Source: Ornithodoros turicata
Taxonomy: Eukaryota; Arthropoda; Arachnida; Ixodida; Argasidae
Assembly (NCBI RefSeq): GCF_037126465.1
Contig: NW_026999296.1
Span: 310,001 to 374,000, forward strand
Length of the DNA stretch: 64,000 nucleotides
Reading direction: 5' to 3'
How positions within the stretch are numbered: position 1 is the first letter of the stretch; each line of letters begins with the position of its first letter. Shown piece after piece: positions 41,497 through 53,161 of this stretch. A program made the translations under genes and the position numbers. Under the pieces are notes generated by a model. That model was given only the letters and a program-made list of their open reading frames with translations, ran no database searches and had not been told where the DNA came from.

Positions 41497-43883
41497 GGTT
41501 GATTTTATGATAGTTCAAAAGATATATTATTCAAATTGTAATGTTTGATAGTTTGTTTCGCTATTATTTCCGGTGTGTTGTTTACATGTTGGCAGATGCA
41601 TCGTTCAAAGCGTTTCTCTGCTATTCATCCGTGCATGTTTATCGTTTTGATTGATTATTTTTCAATTACTTTCCTGTATGTTGTTTACCGTTGGTAGATG
41701 CACCGTTTAGAGTGTTTCTCTGCTATTCATCCGTGCATGTTTCTTGTTTTGTTAGATTGTTCTTCAACTATTTATCCTTTGTGTACCTCTTGTTTACGTG
41801 TTGTATTTTGGCTCTCTATTAGCTGTTGATCTTCTTTCAGTAATATTTTCCTGTCTGTTGTTTACATATTGGCAGATGCGCCGTTTAGATTGTTTCTCTG
41901 CTATTCAGCGTGAGCTCTGTGCTGTATTAAATTACTCAACATGTGCCGTTTAAAGTGTTTCTCTGCCATTCATCCGTGCATGTTGATCGTTTTGATAGAT
42001 TATTTTTCATTTATTTTCCTGCATGTGTCTGTTGTTTATGTTTGATAGGTTATGATATATAGGTTATGTATGATAAGTTTTGGCTCTCTATTGATAGTTT
42101 TTCTCATTATTTCCGTATGTCTATGCTGTTTACTTATTAAGAAATTGATTAATTGTGTAATGTTGGAATAATCGTCCCTATTGCGCTCGAAAATGTTCAT
42201 AACTGTCAGGTGTACGCCTCCCGTCTTCAACAAATCAGGGCAGATATTATTAGAGCTGATTGTTGGCTAGGAGCGTGCTATGTGTTGAAGTTCATTTTTT
42301 AATATATTTTCTGTGTTGAATTCATAAAACAAAGTAAGGTTTGTAGTGTCTCATAGAACGAAAATTGTATGGGGAAGTCACGAGGATGATTTTATGATAG
42401 TTAAATGATAGTCTCCTCCTCTGTTGTTTTGATTAACCAATGTAGTGTTATACATTTTATTTCCTCTTGTGTTCGTGTCCCATGGTCTTCCAGGTTCTCT
42501 GCTGTTCAGATACATCTATCGGCACTTGTAATTAAAGCTCCACTATGGTGGTCATGTTAGACTTTTAATAAAACTTTTAATTTTCATTGTAATTATATTG
42601 ATTAAAAATATATTCGTCGATTAAATGTATCATAATGGAATATTAGCTGTTGCGCATGAAGTTACATATTAGAACTATGTAATTAAAACTCCGCTATGGT
42701 GGTCATGTTAGACTTTTTATAATAAAACTTTTAATTTAATAGTAATCGTATCGATTAAAAATATCTTCTTTTATTAAAAATATGCTACTCCTTCTGCTTA
42801 ATTGAAAACTTACGTGATTATCACTAATAAAATACCCCTTCAATGCTATTGCATCAGATTTTTTGGCTGAGTTTTTCTTCTTCACAAGGAGTCATAACAT
42901 AATTCCTGACACTAATGACTTTAATAAATATATTTTCACTTGTACTTTTTTGTATGGCTATCCTTTGCATGTAAATCGCCTACTGCACACCTGCTGTAGC
43001 GGGAAAAACATTGCGAAGGAAGTCGTCCCAGGGTGAAAAAATCGCCAAAAATGTGGCCCGATGTTGTCAGTGTGCATGTCCCTACTTGCGCGCCGCATGA
43101 AAAAAAAATGCGAACGAATTCGGCTCAGACTGAAAAATAGCCAAAGAAGTCAGCCCAGTGTGTACAATCATAAGTGTACGCTCAGCTCTTCAGCCCGCTG
43201 GTAAACGCACGGACAGCCCCTCACCTGCGCACCGCCCACCACACGCTGAAAAAAAAATCGCTAGAGAAGTCGGTCCAGCTATTGTTCTTGAAGTTACATA
43301 TCAGAACTTTGTAATTAAAACTCCACTATGGTGGTCATGTTAGACTTTTTATAATAAAACTTTTAATTGTGATTGTAATCGTATTGATTAAAAATATCTT
43401 CTTTGATTAAAATGTGCTACCCCTTCTGCTTAAATGAAAACTTGCGTAATTATCACTAATAAAGAAAAATTGTGATAGCCCTTCAATGCTATTGCATCAG
43501 ATTTTTGGCTAAGTTTTTCTCCTTCACACAGAGTCATAATTCTCGAGACTAATGACTTTAATAAATATATTTTCACTTGTACTTTTGTGTATGCCCTTGT
43601 GTTGTGCCCTCCACCCGAGCGCTGCCTGTCGCGCATGGGAAAAAGTCGCGAAAAAAGTCGGCGCAGATTGAAAATTGATGAAAGAAGTTGGCCCAGGTCG
43701 AAAAATGTGAGAGGGCAAACGCGCACGCAGCCCTCCCCTCGCCGATAAGCGCGCGGACAACCCTCCGCACAGGCGCCGCGCCCTGCACACACGCGACGGT
43801 GTCCCAGACGCTGTGGGGTTCGAACCAGACAACCATGGAGCTAACTGGACCCCAAGTTGCCTGGACAAGACCTCCTACTACTA

Positions 43884-44219
43884 CCACGTGGCACGACCGG
43901 CCCAATCGCGGACACTGAACGGCGGCTTCTGCAAGGAAAGGGAAAGCGATATTCTGTACCCTTATTTAGTGAGTCTAACCGCGACGGATACAACAGTCAC
44001 TTTAATGCTTGTTTAATGGTTGTTTTAAGCTTGTAATGTTGTGAGTTGTAAAGTGACCCAGTGCAAAGCGTAAATCACAGCTATCAACTTTCGACGGCGA
44101 TAGAAGGATCTCTGAGCGTACCTTTGGGAAGTTCTGTCTGTACAGAGTGAGATGAAAATGGATGCTCTGAGCCTGGAACACAGAAGAAACAACACCACCA
44201 CACACGAGTATCAACTGCC
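43884..44219. other. No recognised gene
   Basis: 44160-44215 (GATGCTCTGAGCCTGGAACACAGAA) resembles 62530-62580 and may be part of the repeat family described next. Confidence 0.4.
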
Positions 44220-44400
44220 TAGGACCCTCTGAAACGTCAGCCAGCTGTAGGACTCGAACCTACACCTTCTGTGTTAGCAGTCGAGTTAGCACCTCACGAC
44301 TTCCAAGGCTGTGTGATTTGAAGGGACAAGCACATCCACTCGCTCACTCATTTCACTTTCACTCTTACATGTTTTCTCGCTTACGCACGCATTCATAGGT
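44220..44400 (-). mobile_element. tRNA-like SINE, inverted copy
   Basis: On the minus strand: GAATGCGTGCG, AGCGAGAAAACATGTAAGAG, TGAAAGTGAAATGAGTGAG, then a tRNA-like part with box B GGTTCGAGTCC (44260-44250) and CTACAGCTGGCTGACGTTTC at the 3' end. It is head to head with the next copy. The same family is at 62590-62870. Confidence 0.65.
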
Positions 44401-44436
44401 TTATTTCACCACGTTTCATATGTCAATACCCGTCGT

Positions 44437-44700
44437 GTTCAACAGATGCCGCTTGCGTCGTCGTGTCGTATGAATGTGTGCGTGTGTGAGAAAACATGCA
44501 AGAGTGAAAGTGGAACGAGTGAGTGTGTGGTTGTGTTTGTCCATGCAAATGACGCAACCTTGGAAGGGGGTTGAGGAGTTGTGTTAGCTTAGCTCAATTT
44601 GTAGAGCCCTGAACCAATGGAGGAATCCACGTCAATATAGAAGATATGCGTCCGTGTCCTACCAGCTGGCTAATATTTTCAATTACTTCCTCTTTTCATT
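44437..44700 (+). mobile_element. tRNA-like SINE, direct copy
   Basis: Leader AACAGATGCCGCTTGCG, GTATGAATGTGTGCGTG and GTGAAAGTGGAACGAGTGAG, then a tRNA-like part with box A-like TTAGCTCAATTTGTAGAGC (44589-44607) and a decayed box B near 44649-44660, ending ACCAGCTGGCTAATATTTTC. The unusual order, leader first and tRNA-like part near the 3' end, is the same in all three copies. Confidence 0.6.
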
Positions 44701-44755
44701 GTATACAGTGCTTGCTGACTCATTCTTATATTAACGCGTATAGTCTACTGCTAAA

Positions 44756-45120
44756 GGGACTATCAAACGGCTTATTCTCGCTTCGTCTTTTTCTTTTTTT
44801 GCACCGAAAAGATGTTTGTGAAAGCACGACCGAAGTTTTACATTCGCAAGTGAACTTTTTTTTTGTTCGTGGCCAAGTATAGACGACGTACAGAACCTAC
44901 CGACCTTGTTCACGTGGCGACGATGCACAGTGGGCAATTGCACATGGAGTTGGGTGTGTTAGTACCCATTTGCCATTTTCCCAGGGTGACTTCACCGCAT
45001 ACACGAAGACCACCAACGTTGCAACAGAGCATGCTTCCCAAACTACCCACAATTTTACTGTTTTTGAAGAGAAAAATACGTGCTAAGCGTCTCACGTGAC
45101 ACCTACCCTGTTTGAAGAAT
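44756..45120. repeat. AAAGGGACTAT element fragment
   Basis: The first 100 bp match the left part of the nested element at 30225 (AAAGGGACTATCAAACGGCTT, CTTCGTCTTT, CGAAGTTTTACATTCG). No right-hand inverted end was found, so the copy is truncated or diverged. Confidence 0.45.
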
Positions 45121-46945
45121 TGTACGCTTGCACATTTGTTCGTCCTGGCTCCTTCACCCCTACGTAAAGGAGTATCATTGGAAAACCTTGAGCATGCCAT
45201 CGCTTGGGCCTTATGACACCACCGTGAACCGCAGTGCTACCAGGATTGGCCTACGCTCCTTGGTGAAAGTCGCTTACAAACTCAATGTAGGGAGGCACTG
45301 ATAACACGCGTCAATACCGTTAACAGAAGACAAGAATTGAGAGGAGCAAGGAGGAGGGGAGGAGAGGAGGAACGTGGATGTGCAATGAGGAGGGGGTTTG
45401 AACCGTACGTGGTTGCAAGATCGCGCACTTTAACCCCGAAGGATTTATCGTATAAAAATTCCCTAAGCGCATGTATTCTCTTCAGCAAACATTTAAAGGA
45501 GTAAAGAGGGCCATCCAAAAAAAAAATTCAGCTTAAGACATCTGATGAAAGTGTGTGCGTCATTATACCGAATAGCGTAAAAGGTTTTGATGTGTGCAAT
45601 TTCTTTCCCAGAAAAAAAAAAAACTCACATAAACATAGCTCCGCGCGTTCACCCTTAACTCCCACTCCAGCTATAACGAGGATGAGGAGGTAGGATGCCA
45701 TGTCACTGATACGGTATAAGGAGAACTCGTTCTGGTCCGCCGGTCAGTGGGGGTCAGCGCCTTGTCCCTTTGCCGCCGTAAACCTGTTTTGCCAGTTCTC
45801 CCGGAGAATTGGGGATAGAAGGAGTGACCGAAGCATTACCGAGCAACGAGAAAGGCTTTATCAGAACCCCGAACAGCCGAGTAGCACACGACAGCGGCGT
45901 AGCAGGCAACATTTCTCTAGGCCAAAGAGCGAGCGTTCTCCTTATAGCGTCAGCGCGAGGTTCCAGGCAGATCACAGGCTGGTACTGCTCTTCACCACCG
46001 TTGCGCACGGTCGCTTCTTGCGACGTATTTTAAATTCAATTTCTGCTGTGATCATGACTGTGTGGTGTAAATGACTTCGCATGGTGTATCTTACTGGCCT
46101 ACTTAACAGTTTTATAGGAAGAAAACTGGGTGTTAAAAATGACTTCTGTGCCACTTTAACAATGTGTTCGGGATAATTTACGGCCCATTAAATATTTGAG
46201 CTGTGCCAACACATTTGACGATGCTGCTGCAACGTAACGTGACAAAGGGAATGTTCGTTGCCTGACGACTGTGAAACACATATGCCTAACATAGGTGTCG
46301 GACTCGAAACTCCCGTTTGAGCCGTTTCGGTCGTAGTTGGCTCGCGACTAAAGCGTTGAATGATGAATTACGGGAGAAATTTCGTAGAACAATTATCAAC
46401 GGTGCGAGTTTATGCCTTCGTAGATATTCAGTCCGCAACATAACCCCTCCTCCTCCCCGCCCCCATCAATATATCGAGCGATCCGATGTTATGCCGATGG
46501 TGCAAATAACTGTATGCGGTAGTTCTGGAGTACCATGCACTCACATATCTTTCGGTTTGGAACAGGCACTGTCATGATGGATGCTGCCTCTGGGATAAGA
46601 CCTGAACTAGCCTATAGTTCAGAAGACGTCTCATACCTCGCACGTCCAGAATCGCATGGAAATCGCGCGAAGGAGTATGCTGTGCAAAACACCAGGCCCA
46701 TACATGAGAGGTACGCGTCGTTCGCAAGCAGAAAATCGTCGTTCGACCTTTATCCTGCAACTGCGCAGGGAAACACAGAAAAAATGGCAAAAGCTGGATT
46801 CTTCTACACTGGTAATCAACCTTTTTTGTTTCGTGAACCGATGCCTCCATGTACCATTTGAGAATTTCCCGGTTCGAAATCCCTTTGTTGAATCCCGGAT
46901 GAAAATACATTCAGATGCTTAGGAAACACTTGGTGGAAGTAAGGT
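45121..46945. other. No recognised gene; possible LTR remnant
   Basis: Read on the minus strand, 46010-45700 has a TATA-like GCTATAAGGAGAACG and then CTGATAAAGCC, a layout that could be an LTR. I find no TG..CA ends, primer site or duplicated target. The short open frames (up to 124 codons, 45700-46074) have no domain. The rest is unrecognised. Confidence 0.3.
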
Positions 46946-47450
46946 AAAACCACAAGTTACTTCGACAAAGTGACTCACGACTTGTTGTCCGTTGCGAAGA
47001 AATTTCCTGAAGAAAAAAAAAAAGTCAGTCTTGTTTTCAAAAACAGCTCCGGTCTTGACCACCTCACGCCTTTCGCCAAACCTGGAGTTACTTGCAAGAA
47101 TCACCAGAGCAAATTTGTCCCCTGTTGTTTAAATGTTGTTTATCGGATTCCCTTAGCTTGTGGTCTCTGTTATATATTGGCCAGACAAAACGTTGCTCAA
47201 GTGATCGCTTGAGACAGCCTTCATTACAATTAAAAAATAAAGCTTCTAACTCCGAAATTACCAACCATTTGGAAGAATGCTCAGATTGCTTCCCTGTATG
47301 GCATGAAACAATTGTAAAGAGTTCTGAAGTACACCCTCACAGAAGGCTTTTGAGAGAGACCCTTTGCATAACCTCTTGGTGGGAACTGTGTCAGCAAACC
47401 ATTCGTAATCCTCGGTCCGGCCTTGAACAGACTGCTCTTTCTCCCGAACT
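46946..47450 (+). pseudogene. PLE4 fragment, GIY-YIG endonuclease
   Basis: Plus-strand C-terminal end of a PLE from a different clade than PLE1-3. Motifs in order: HDLLSVAKKFPEEKKK, LTPFAKPGVTCKNHQSKFVP with a Cys, VVYRIPLACGLCYI (GIY to YIG with conserved Cys), then, after a frame change near 47180, CYIGQTKRC, NKASNSEITNHLEEC (His and Cys of the nuclease) and HETIVKSSEVHPHRRLLRE. The RT domain is missing, so this is a 5'-truncated, frameshifted copy. The following 200 bp (CACCAGCTCGCTTGCTTCC at about 47610) are probably its 3' untranslated part. Confidence 0.8.
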
Positions 47451-48375
47451 GACCCCTTTTTGTCCTCATCTGGTTGTTTCTCTTCCCCCTGTTGTGTATA
47501 TATTTCCTGTATGTGAAGTAAACTTTTTAGCTGTGTTTGAGATTTCGTGTTTGTGTCTGTCCCATCATGGTTCCCTAGTCTCGAGGTTTTACATGATGCA
47601 TCATCTTCACCAGCTCGCTTGCTTCCTAGCCATGTTTTCGTTGTCATATCGTTTTTAGTTCACCGCCTTGTACCACTGCAATACTAACACTGCCATTTTG
47701 CATTGCATCTGCGAAATTTTTACATATGAAAATTATCGCTTGAGTAAGTGTCGCACGCACGTTGCACTTCACTTTCACCTGAAGTGAATGCATTGTGGAA
47801 GGATTGATTTTTTTTCTTTTTCCTAGCTCAGTTAATCGCATTCGTTCAATTAACGCGTGACATTAGAACAATCTGCCGTAGTGTATCTAAAAGGCGTTTC
47901 GAGCATGTAACTCAACGGTCTCACATTCTTGTGTGGTCTACACTATTATTAATTGTTAAACTACCCCCTCTAGACACAAGTGGAGTCCTCCTTTCTGAGA
48001 GATCCAGTCAAGGTCTGGCACCATCCAATCATATTTGCATTGTAAATATATCGTTTCTACTTTATCAATATCAATCGGAAGGGAAACTAAAGAGCCTTTT
48101 ACCTTTTGTAATACTCTTGGACATCCCAATGAGTGTGCCCACAAATCTGCAAATAACTAAAATGAAGACAGCAATCACGATATTCGCGAAAGCCGAGTGT
48201 TGTTGCTGAAAAGGAAATAATTTCTCACGGGTTCAGGACTTTTGACAAATTACACAGGACGTGCAACAACCCGCTGCATGCAAACCTGTTGAGGCGGTTT
48301 GCCTGAATGCCAACAACGACACGTGAGTTATGTGATAAAGATTACTAACGTTATATCTAATCTGAAGGAATCCTG
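47451..48375. other. No recognised gene
   Basis: The first 200 bp are probably the PLE4 3' tail. Nothing is recognised after that. Confidence 0.35.
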
Positions 48376-48790
48376 CGAGAGATCAGACTGGACTGTGTCT
48401 AAACACTCGGCTCAGCGAACACAAGAGAAATGCGGAGTCGCTGTCTGGCAATTCCGAGCTTGTCGGTCATCTTAGACTTTGTAATAATTGTTCCCCGGCC
48501 TTCGACGAGACAAGTGTCCTAGATTCTGTTCGGGACCCTGTGGCGAGACTGTTAAAGGAGTACAAAGAGATTGTCACGAGGGGAAATTGTGTAAGCGTGG
48601 CGTCGGTTGCTCCCTCGCAACCAATTCGGAAGTTGTTGGGTACGTAGGTGATGCTGTCATTGCTGTGTGATTGCTGTGTTCGAGAACGTGTCGTGTAGTC
48701 CCTCCTCTGTCCATTTCTCGAATTCCATTTTTTACCATTTTTTCACCATGTACCAGCTGGCCTGCACCCTTGCCCTTTTGTCATTCCCGC
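48376..48790 (+). pseudogene. PLE5 fragment, end of GIY-YIG endonuclease and 3' tail
   Basis: Plus-strand translation gives SLNTRLSEHKRNAES, NSELVGHLRLCNNCSPAF and ARLLKEYKEIVTRGNCVSVA, matching the region after the YIG motif in GIY-YIG PLEs (Arg-X-X-Glu/Asn-His, then a His/Cys pair, then a terminal helix). The tail at 48747-48775 (CACCATGTACCAGCTGGCCT) resembles the PLE4 tail, so the two elements are related. The GIY and RT parts are absent. Confidence 0.65.
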
Positions 48791-49971
48791 GAGAGCGTTG
48801 CAAGAAACAAGGATGGAAACGCGCGCAGGGTCGTCTCCTAGTGCTGGATGTCTCCCGAAGCATTTGCGCAATTTCGCCGGCAGAGGAACGAAAAGCAGCG
48901 GCCCTGTAGGCGCTGCACAACGCATATTTCGAAGCCATGGTCGCATTTTATTGCTCCTCGATCACAGACCGTGGTACCAAAAAGTCCCATGCGAATTACC
49001 GAAATAGCTTTTATGCGACTTGATTAACTTCGCTGCAAGAGGAGACGGTGGATTGTGACAGTTTGGCGGCATTTCCTCTCTAGAAAAGTCATACGATAGC
49101 GACAAATGATTGCACGCCTCTGACAAAGATGAGCTGCCTGAGCGACCTGAGCCACATTACAGATGCGTATCACTTAAGCTCGGAAGACACAACAAGAAGA
49201 AAGAAAACAAACGCAGTTGCCAAACAGTGGAGTTGTGACATTCAAGCGTTCCACAACTTTATCGGGGTGGAAGACATAGAAATAGTTGTGGCGGCCCGTG
49301 GAAGACGACGATGACGCGCCTCTGCTGCCGCGCGTTACTGCGCTAGGCATAGCCCGCCATATTAGGCAGCCAGTTCTACCGGCACCGTGCTAGCGCGAGG
49401 CCACGACCATCTGCCCGCTGGGACATTCCATCATCGCCGGTCAGGACTCATGCAGGGGAACACCACTTCCTCTACACAGTGAAGCGTAAGCGAATTGTGG
49501 AGGCATAGATGTGGTCCCCGCGCAACAAGCTCTGGGTAGCCTCCACGGAGGCAAAGTCATTGTATGCTTATGATCAATGCTTATGGTCAGGTCTGTATAC
49601 TCAAAATGCATTCTCTCTGTCTCTCAAAATACACGTCACTAGCGATTCTGACCATAGGGCACAAACGGCTGGTCGTGAATAGTCTGTTGCTTGTCGGCAA
49701 TGTTCCTCTGTGTCGAATTACGAACGAATTGTTCGAAACAATTTATCATAACCACGATAAACCTGCATTTCAAACCGGCCGACAGACAGAATAAATATTG
49801 ACACTGGAAGCGATTCCACATGACCTGATTACAAAGATGCTTACGTGGTTCTTATGCTTTGCGTGATCACGTTCTTCTCTCCGCGCAGGTGCTCAAGATC
49901 GCACAACCTGCTTTCAGTGCGGCAACTCTCTTTGCAGTTGGAGCGATGAGGACGACCCGTTATTTGAACAC
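48791..49971. other. No recognised gene; possible LTR-like start at 49289
   Basis: TGTGGCGGCCCGTGGAAGAC (49289) opens a GC-rich stretch of about 250 bp that could be an LTR fragment. No partner or target duplication is visible. The rest is unrecognised. Confidence 0.25.
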
Positions 49972-50071
49972 NNNNNNNNNNNNNNNNNNNNNNNNNNNNN
50001 NNNNNNNNNNNNNNNNNNNNNNNNNNNNNNNNNNNNNNNNNNNNNNNNNNNNNNNNNNNNNNNNNNNNNNN
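49972..50071. other. Assembly gap (100 N)
   Basis: Exactly 100 N, the usual placeholder for a gap of unknown size. Only about 25 bp separate it from the start of the 236-bp array, so the array is probably incomplete at this end. Confidence 0.99.
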
Positions 50072-50250
50072 CCGTATCAATCCGCCGACCATGCGGACTT
50101 ATAAACATATGTTCAACGTGCAGCCAAAGAGCGTATGCTATTTTTCTTCATTTATTACTTTACTGGCTTCGCACTGGGCTTTCAGAGGTGAGTCGCTCAC
50201 CCTGACGGGAGGAAATCACGTTCCACGTGACCTTCCGACGCCACTCGCTC

Positions 50251-50329
50251 AAACGTCGCCCACCTACGCATTGCTGATGAAGGCCCAGTAAGGCCGAAAC
50301 AGCTGTCCAATGCTGGTGTGGCGACGTTT
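50251..50329 (+). ncRNA. Type I hammerhead ribozyme, family A unit 1
   Basis: Core CTGATGA is at 50274-50280, stem II GGCC-CAGTAA-GGCC at 50282-50295 and GAAA at 50296-50299. Stem III is ACAGCTGT (self-complementary; two pairs with an AGCT loop if folded alone), with cleavage expected after C50307. Inner stem I pairs GCATTG (50268-50273) perfectly with CAATGC (50308-50313). Across an internal loop the outer stem pairs CACC/GGTG and AAACGTCGCC/GGCGACGTTT. Every invariant residue and all three helices are present, so I expect an active ribozyme. Confidence 0.92.
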
Positions 50330-50486
50330 GGGACTTATAAACATATGTTCAACGTGCAGCCAAAGAGCGTATGCTATTTTTCTTCATTTATTACTTTACT
50401 GGCTTCGCACTGGGCTTTCAGAGGTGAGTCGCTCACCCTGACGGGAGGAAATCACGTTCCACGTGACCTTCCGACGCCACTCGCTC

Positions 50487-53161
50487 AAACGTCGCCCACC
50501 TACGCATTGCTGATGAAGGCCCAATAAGGCCGAAACAGCTGTCCAATGCTGGTGTGGCGACGTTTGGGACTTATAAACATATGTTCAACGTGCAGCCAAA
50601 GAGCGTATGCTATTTTTCTTCATTTATTACTTTACTGGCTTCGCACTGGGCTTTCAGAGGTGAGTCGCTCACCCTGACGGGAGGAAATCACGTTCCACGT
50701 GACCTTCCGACGCCACTCGCTCAAACGTCGCCCACCTACGCATTGCTGATGAAGGCCCAATAAGGCCGAAACAGCTGTCCAATGCTGGTGTGGCGACGTT
50801 TGGGACTTATAAACATATGTTCAACGTGCAGCCAAAGAGCGTATGCTATTTTTCTTCATTTATTACTTTACTGGCTTCGCACTGGGCTTTCAGAGGTGAG
50901 TCGCTCACCCTGACGGGAGGAAATCACGTTCCACGTGACCTTCCGACGCCACTCGCTCAAACGTCGCCCACCTACGCATTGCTGATGAAGGCCCAATAAG
51001 GCCGAAACAGCTGTCCAATGCTGGTGTGGCGACGTTTGGGACTTATAAACATATGTTCAACGTGCAGCCAAAGAGCGTATGCTATTTTTCTTCATTTATT
51101 ACTTTACTGGCTTCGCACTGGGCTTTCAGAGGTGAGTCGCTCACCCTGACGGGAGGAAATCACGTTCCACGTGACCTTCCGACGCCACTCGCTCAAACGT
51201 CGCCCACCTACGCATTGCTGATGAAGGCCCAATAAGGCCGAAACAGCTGTCCAATGCTGGTGTGGCGACGTTTGGGACTTATAAACATATGTTCAACGTG
51301 CAGCCAAAGAGCGTATGCTATTTTTCTTCATTTATTACTTTACTGGCTTCGCACTGGGCTTTCAGAGGTGAGTCGCTCACCCTGACGGGAGGAAATCACG
51401 TTCCACGTGACCTTCCGACGCCACTCGCTCAAACGTCGCCCACCTACGCATTGCTGATGAAGGCCCAATAAGGCCGAAACAGCTGTCCAATGCTGGTGTG
51501 GCGACGTTTGGGACTTATAAACATATGTTCAACGTGCAGCCAAAGAGCGTATGCTATTTTTCTTCATTTATTACTTTACTGGCTTCGCACTGGGCTTTCA
51601 GAGGTGAGTCGCTCACCCTGACGGGAGGAAATCACGTTCCACGTGACCTTCCGACGCCACTCGCTCAAACGTCGCCCACCTACGCATTGCTGATGAAGGC
51701 CCAATAAGGCCGAAACAGCTGTCCAATGCTGGTGTGGCGACGTTTGGGACTTATAAACATATGTTCAACGTGCAGCCAAAGAGCGTATGCTATTTTTCTT
51801 CATTTATTACTTTACTGGCTTCGCACTGGGCTTTCAGAGGTGAGTCGCTCACCCTGACGGGAGGAAATCACGTTCCACGTGACCTTCCGACGCCACTCGC
51901 TCAAACGTCGCCCACCTACGCATTGCTGATGAAGGCCCAATAAGGCCGAAACAGCTGTCCAATGCTGGTGTGGCGACGTTTGGGACTTATAAACATATGT
52001 TCAACGTGCAGCCAAAGAGCGTATGCTATTTTTCTTCATTTATTACTTTACTGGCTTCGCACTGGGCTTTCAGAGGTGAGTCGCTCACCCTGACGGGAGG
52101 AAATCACGTTCCACGTGACCTTCCGACGCCACTCGCTCAAACGTCGCCCACCTACGCATTGCTGATGAAGGCCCAATAAGGCCGAAACAGCTGTCCAATG
52201 CTGGTGTGGCGACGTTTGGGACTTATAAACATATGTTCAACGTGCAGCCAAAGAGCGTATGCTATTTTTCTTCATTTATTACTTTACTGGCTTCGCACTG
52301 GGCTTTCAGAGGTGAGTCGCTCACCCTGACGGGAGGAAATCACGTTCCACGTGACCTTCCGACGCCACTCGCTCAAACGTCGCCCACCTACGCATTGCTG
52401 ATGAAGGCCCAATAAGGCCGAAACAGCTGTCCAATGCTGGTGTGGCGACGTTTGGGACTTATAAACATATGTTCAACGTGCAGCCAAAGAGCGTATGCTA
52501 TTTTTCTTCATTTATTACTTTACTGGCTTCGCACTGGGCTTTCAGAGGTGAGTCGCTCACCCTGACGGGAGGAAATCACGTTCCACGTGACCTTCCGACG
52601 CCACTCGCTCAAACGTCGCCCACCTACGCATTGCTGATGAAGGCCCAATAAGGCCGAAACAGCTGTCCAATGCTGGTGTGGCGACGTTTGGGACTTATAA
52701 ACATATGTTCAACGTGCAGCCAAAGAGCGTATGCTATTTTTCTTCATTTATTACTTTACTGGCTTCGCACTGGGCTTTCAGAGGTGAGTCGCTCACCCTG
52801 ACGGGAGGAAATCACGTTCCACGTGACCTTCCGACGCCACTCGCTCAAACGTCGCCCACCTACGCATTGCTGATGAAGGCCCAATAAGGCCGAAACAGCT
52901 GTCCAATGCTGGTGTGGCGACGTTTGGGACTTATAAACATATGTTCAACGTGCAGCCAAAGAGCGTATGCTATTTTTCTTCATTTATTACTTTACTGGCT
53001 TCGCACTGGGCTTTCAGAGGTGAGTCGCTCACCCTGACGGGAGGAAATCACGTTCCACGTGACCTTCCGACGCCACTCGCTCAAACGTCGCCCACCTACG
53101 CATTGCTGATGAAGGCCCAATAAGGCCGAAACAGCTGTCCAATGCTGGTGTGGCGACGTTT
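50487..53161 (+). ncRNA. Hammerhead ribozymes, family A units 2-13
   Basis: Twelve further copies, each 79 bp, starting at 50487 and every 236 bp to 53083. All keep the same core, stems and cleavage site as unit 1 and differ from it only in the stem II loop (CAATAA). Confidence 0.92.

Larger units (their letters stand above)
38485..43883. repeat. Giant inverted repeat, right arm
   Basis: Mirror of the left arm without the MITE. The innermost 110 bp (to about 38598) match the left arm perfectly; outward, similarity stays high but with substitutions and indels. Minus-strand open frames here (159 and 193 codons) are longer than their left-arm counterparts. I find no transposase, integrase, polymerase or helicase motif in either arm. 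A foldback-type element with multi-kilobase ends is one reading and a segmental palindromic duplication is another. Confidence 0.9.

Noticed and set aside
34109..43868. Integrated virus as the explanation for the giant inverted repeat
   Set aside because: Palindromic dimers are made by some hairpin-replicating viruses, but I find no replication helicase, capsid, polymerase or integrase motif in either arm.
45700..46074. 124-codon plus-strand frame as an exon
   Set aside because: Arg/Ser-rich with no domain, and the opposite strand looks LTR-like; there are no convincing splice sites.
50318..53123. Thirteen copies of a 69-codon plus-strand open frame
   Set aside because: The frame simply recurs with the 236-bp repeat, runs through the ribozyme stem region and has no domain. 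A repeat-protein gene would need continuous reading through the array, and each copy ends in a stop.
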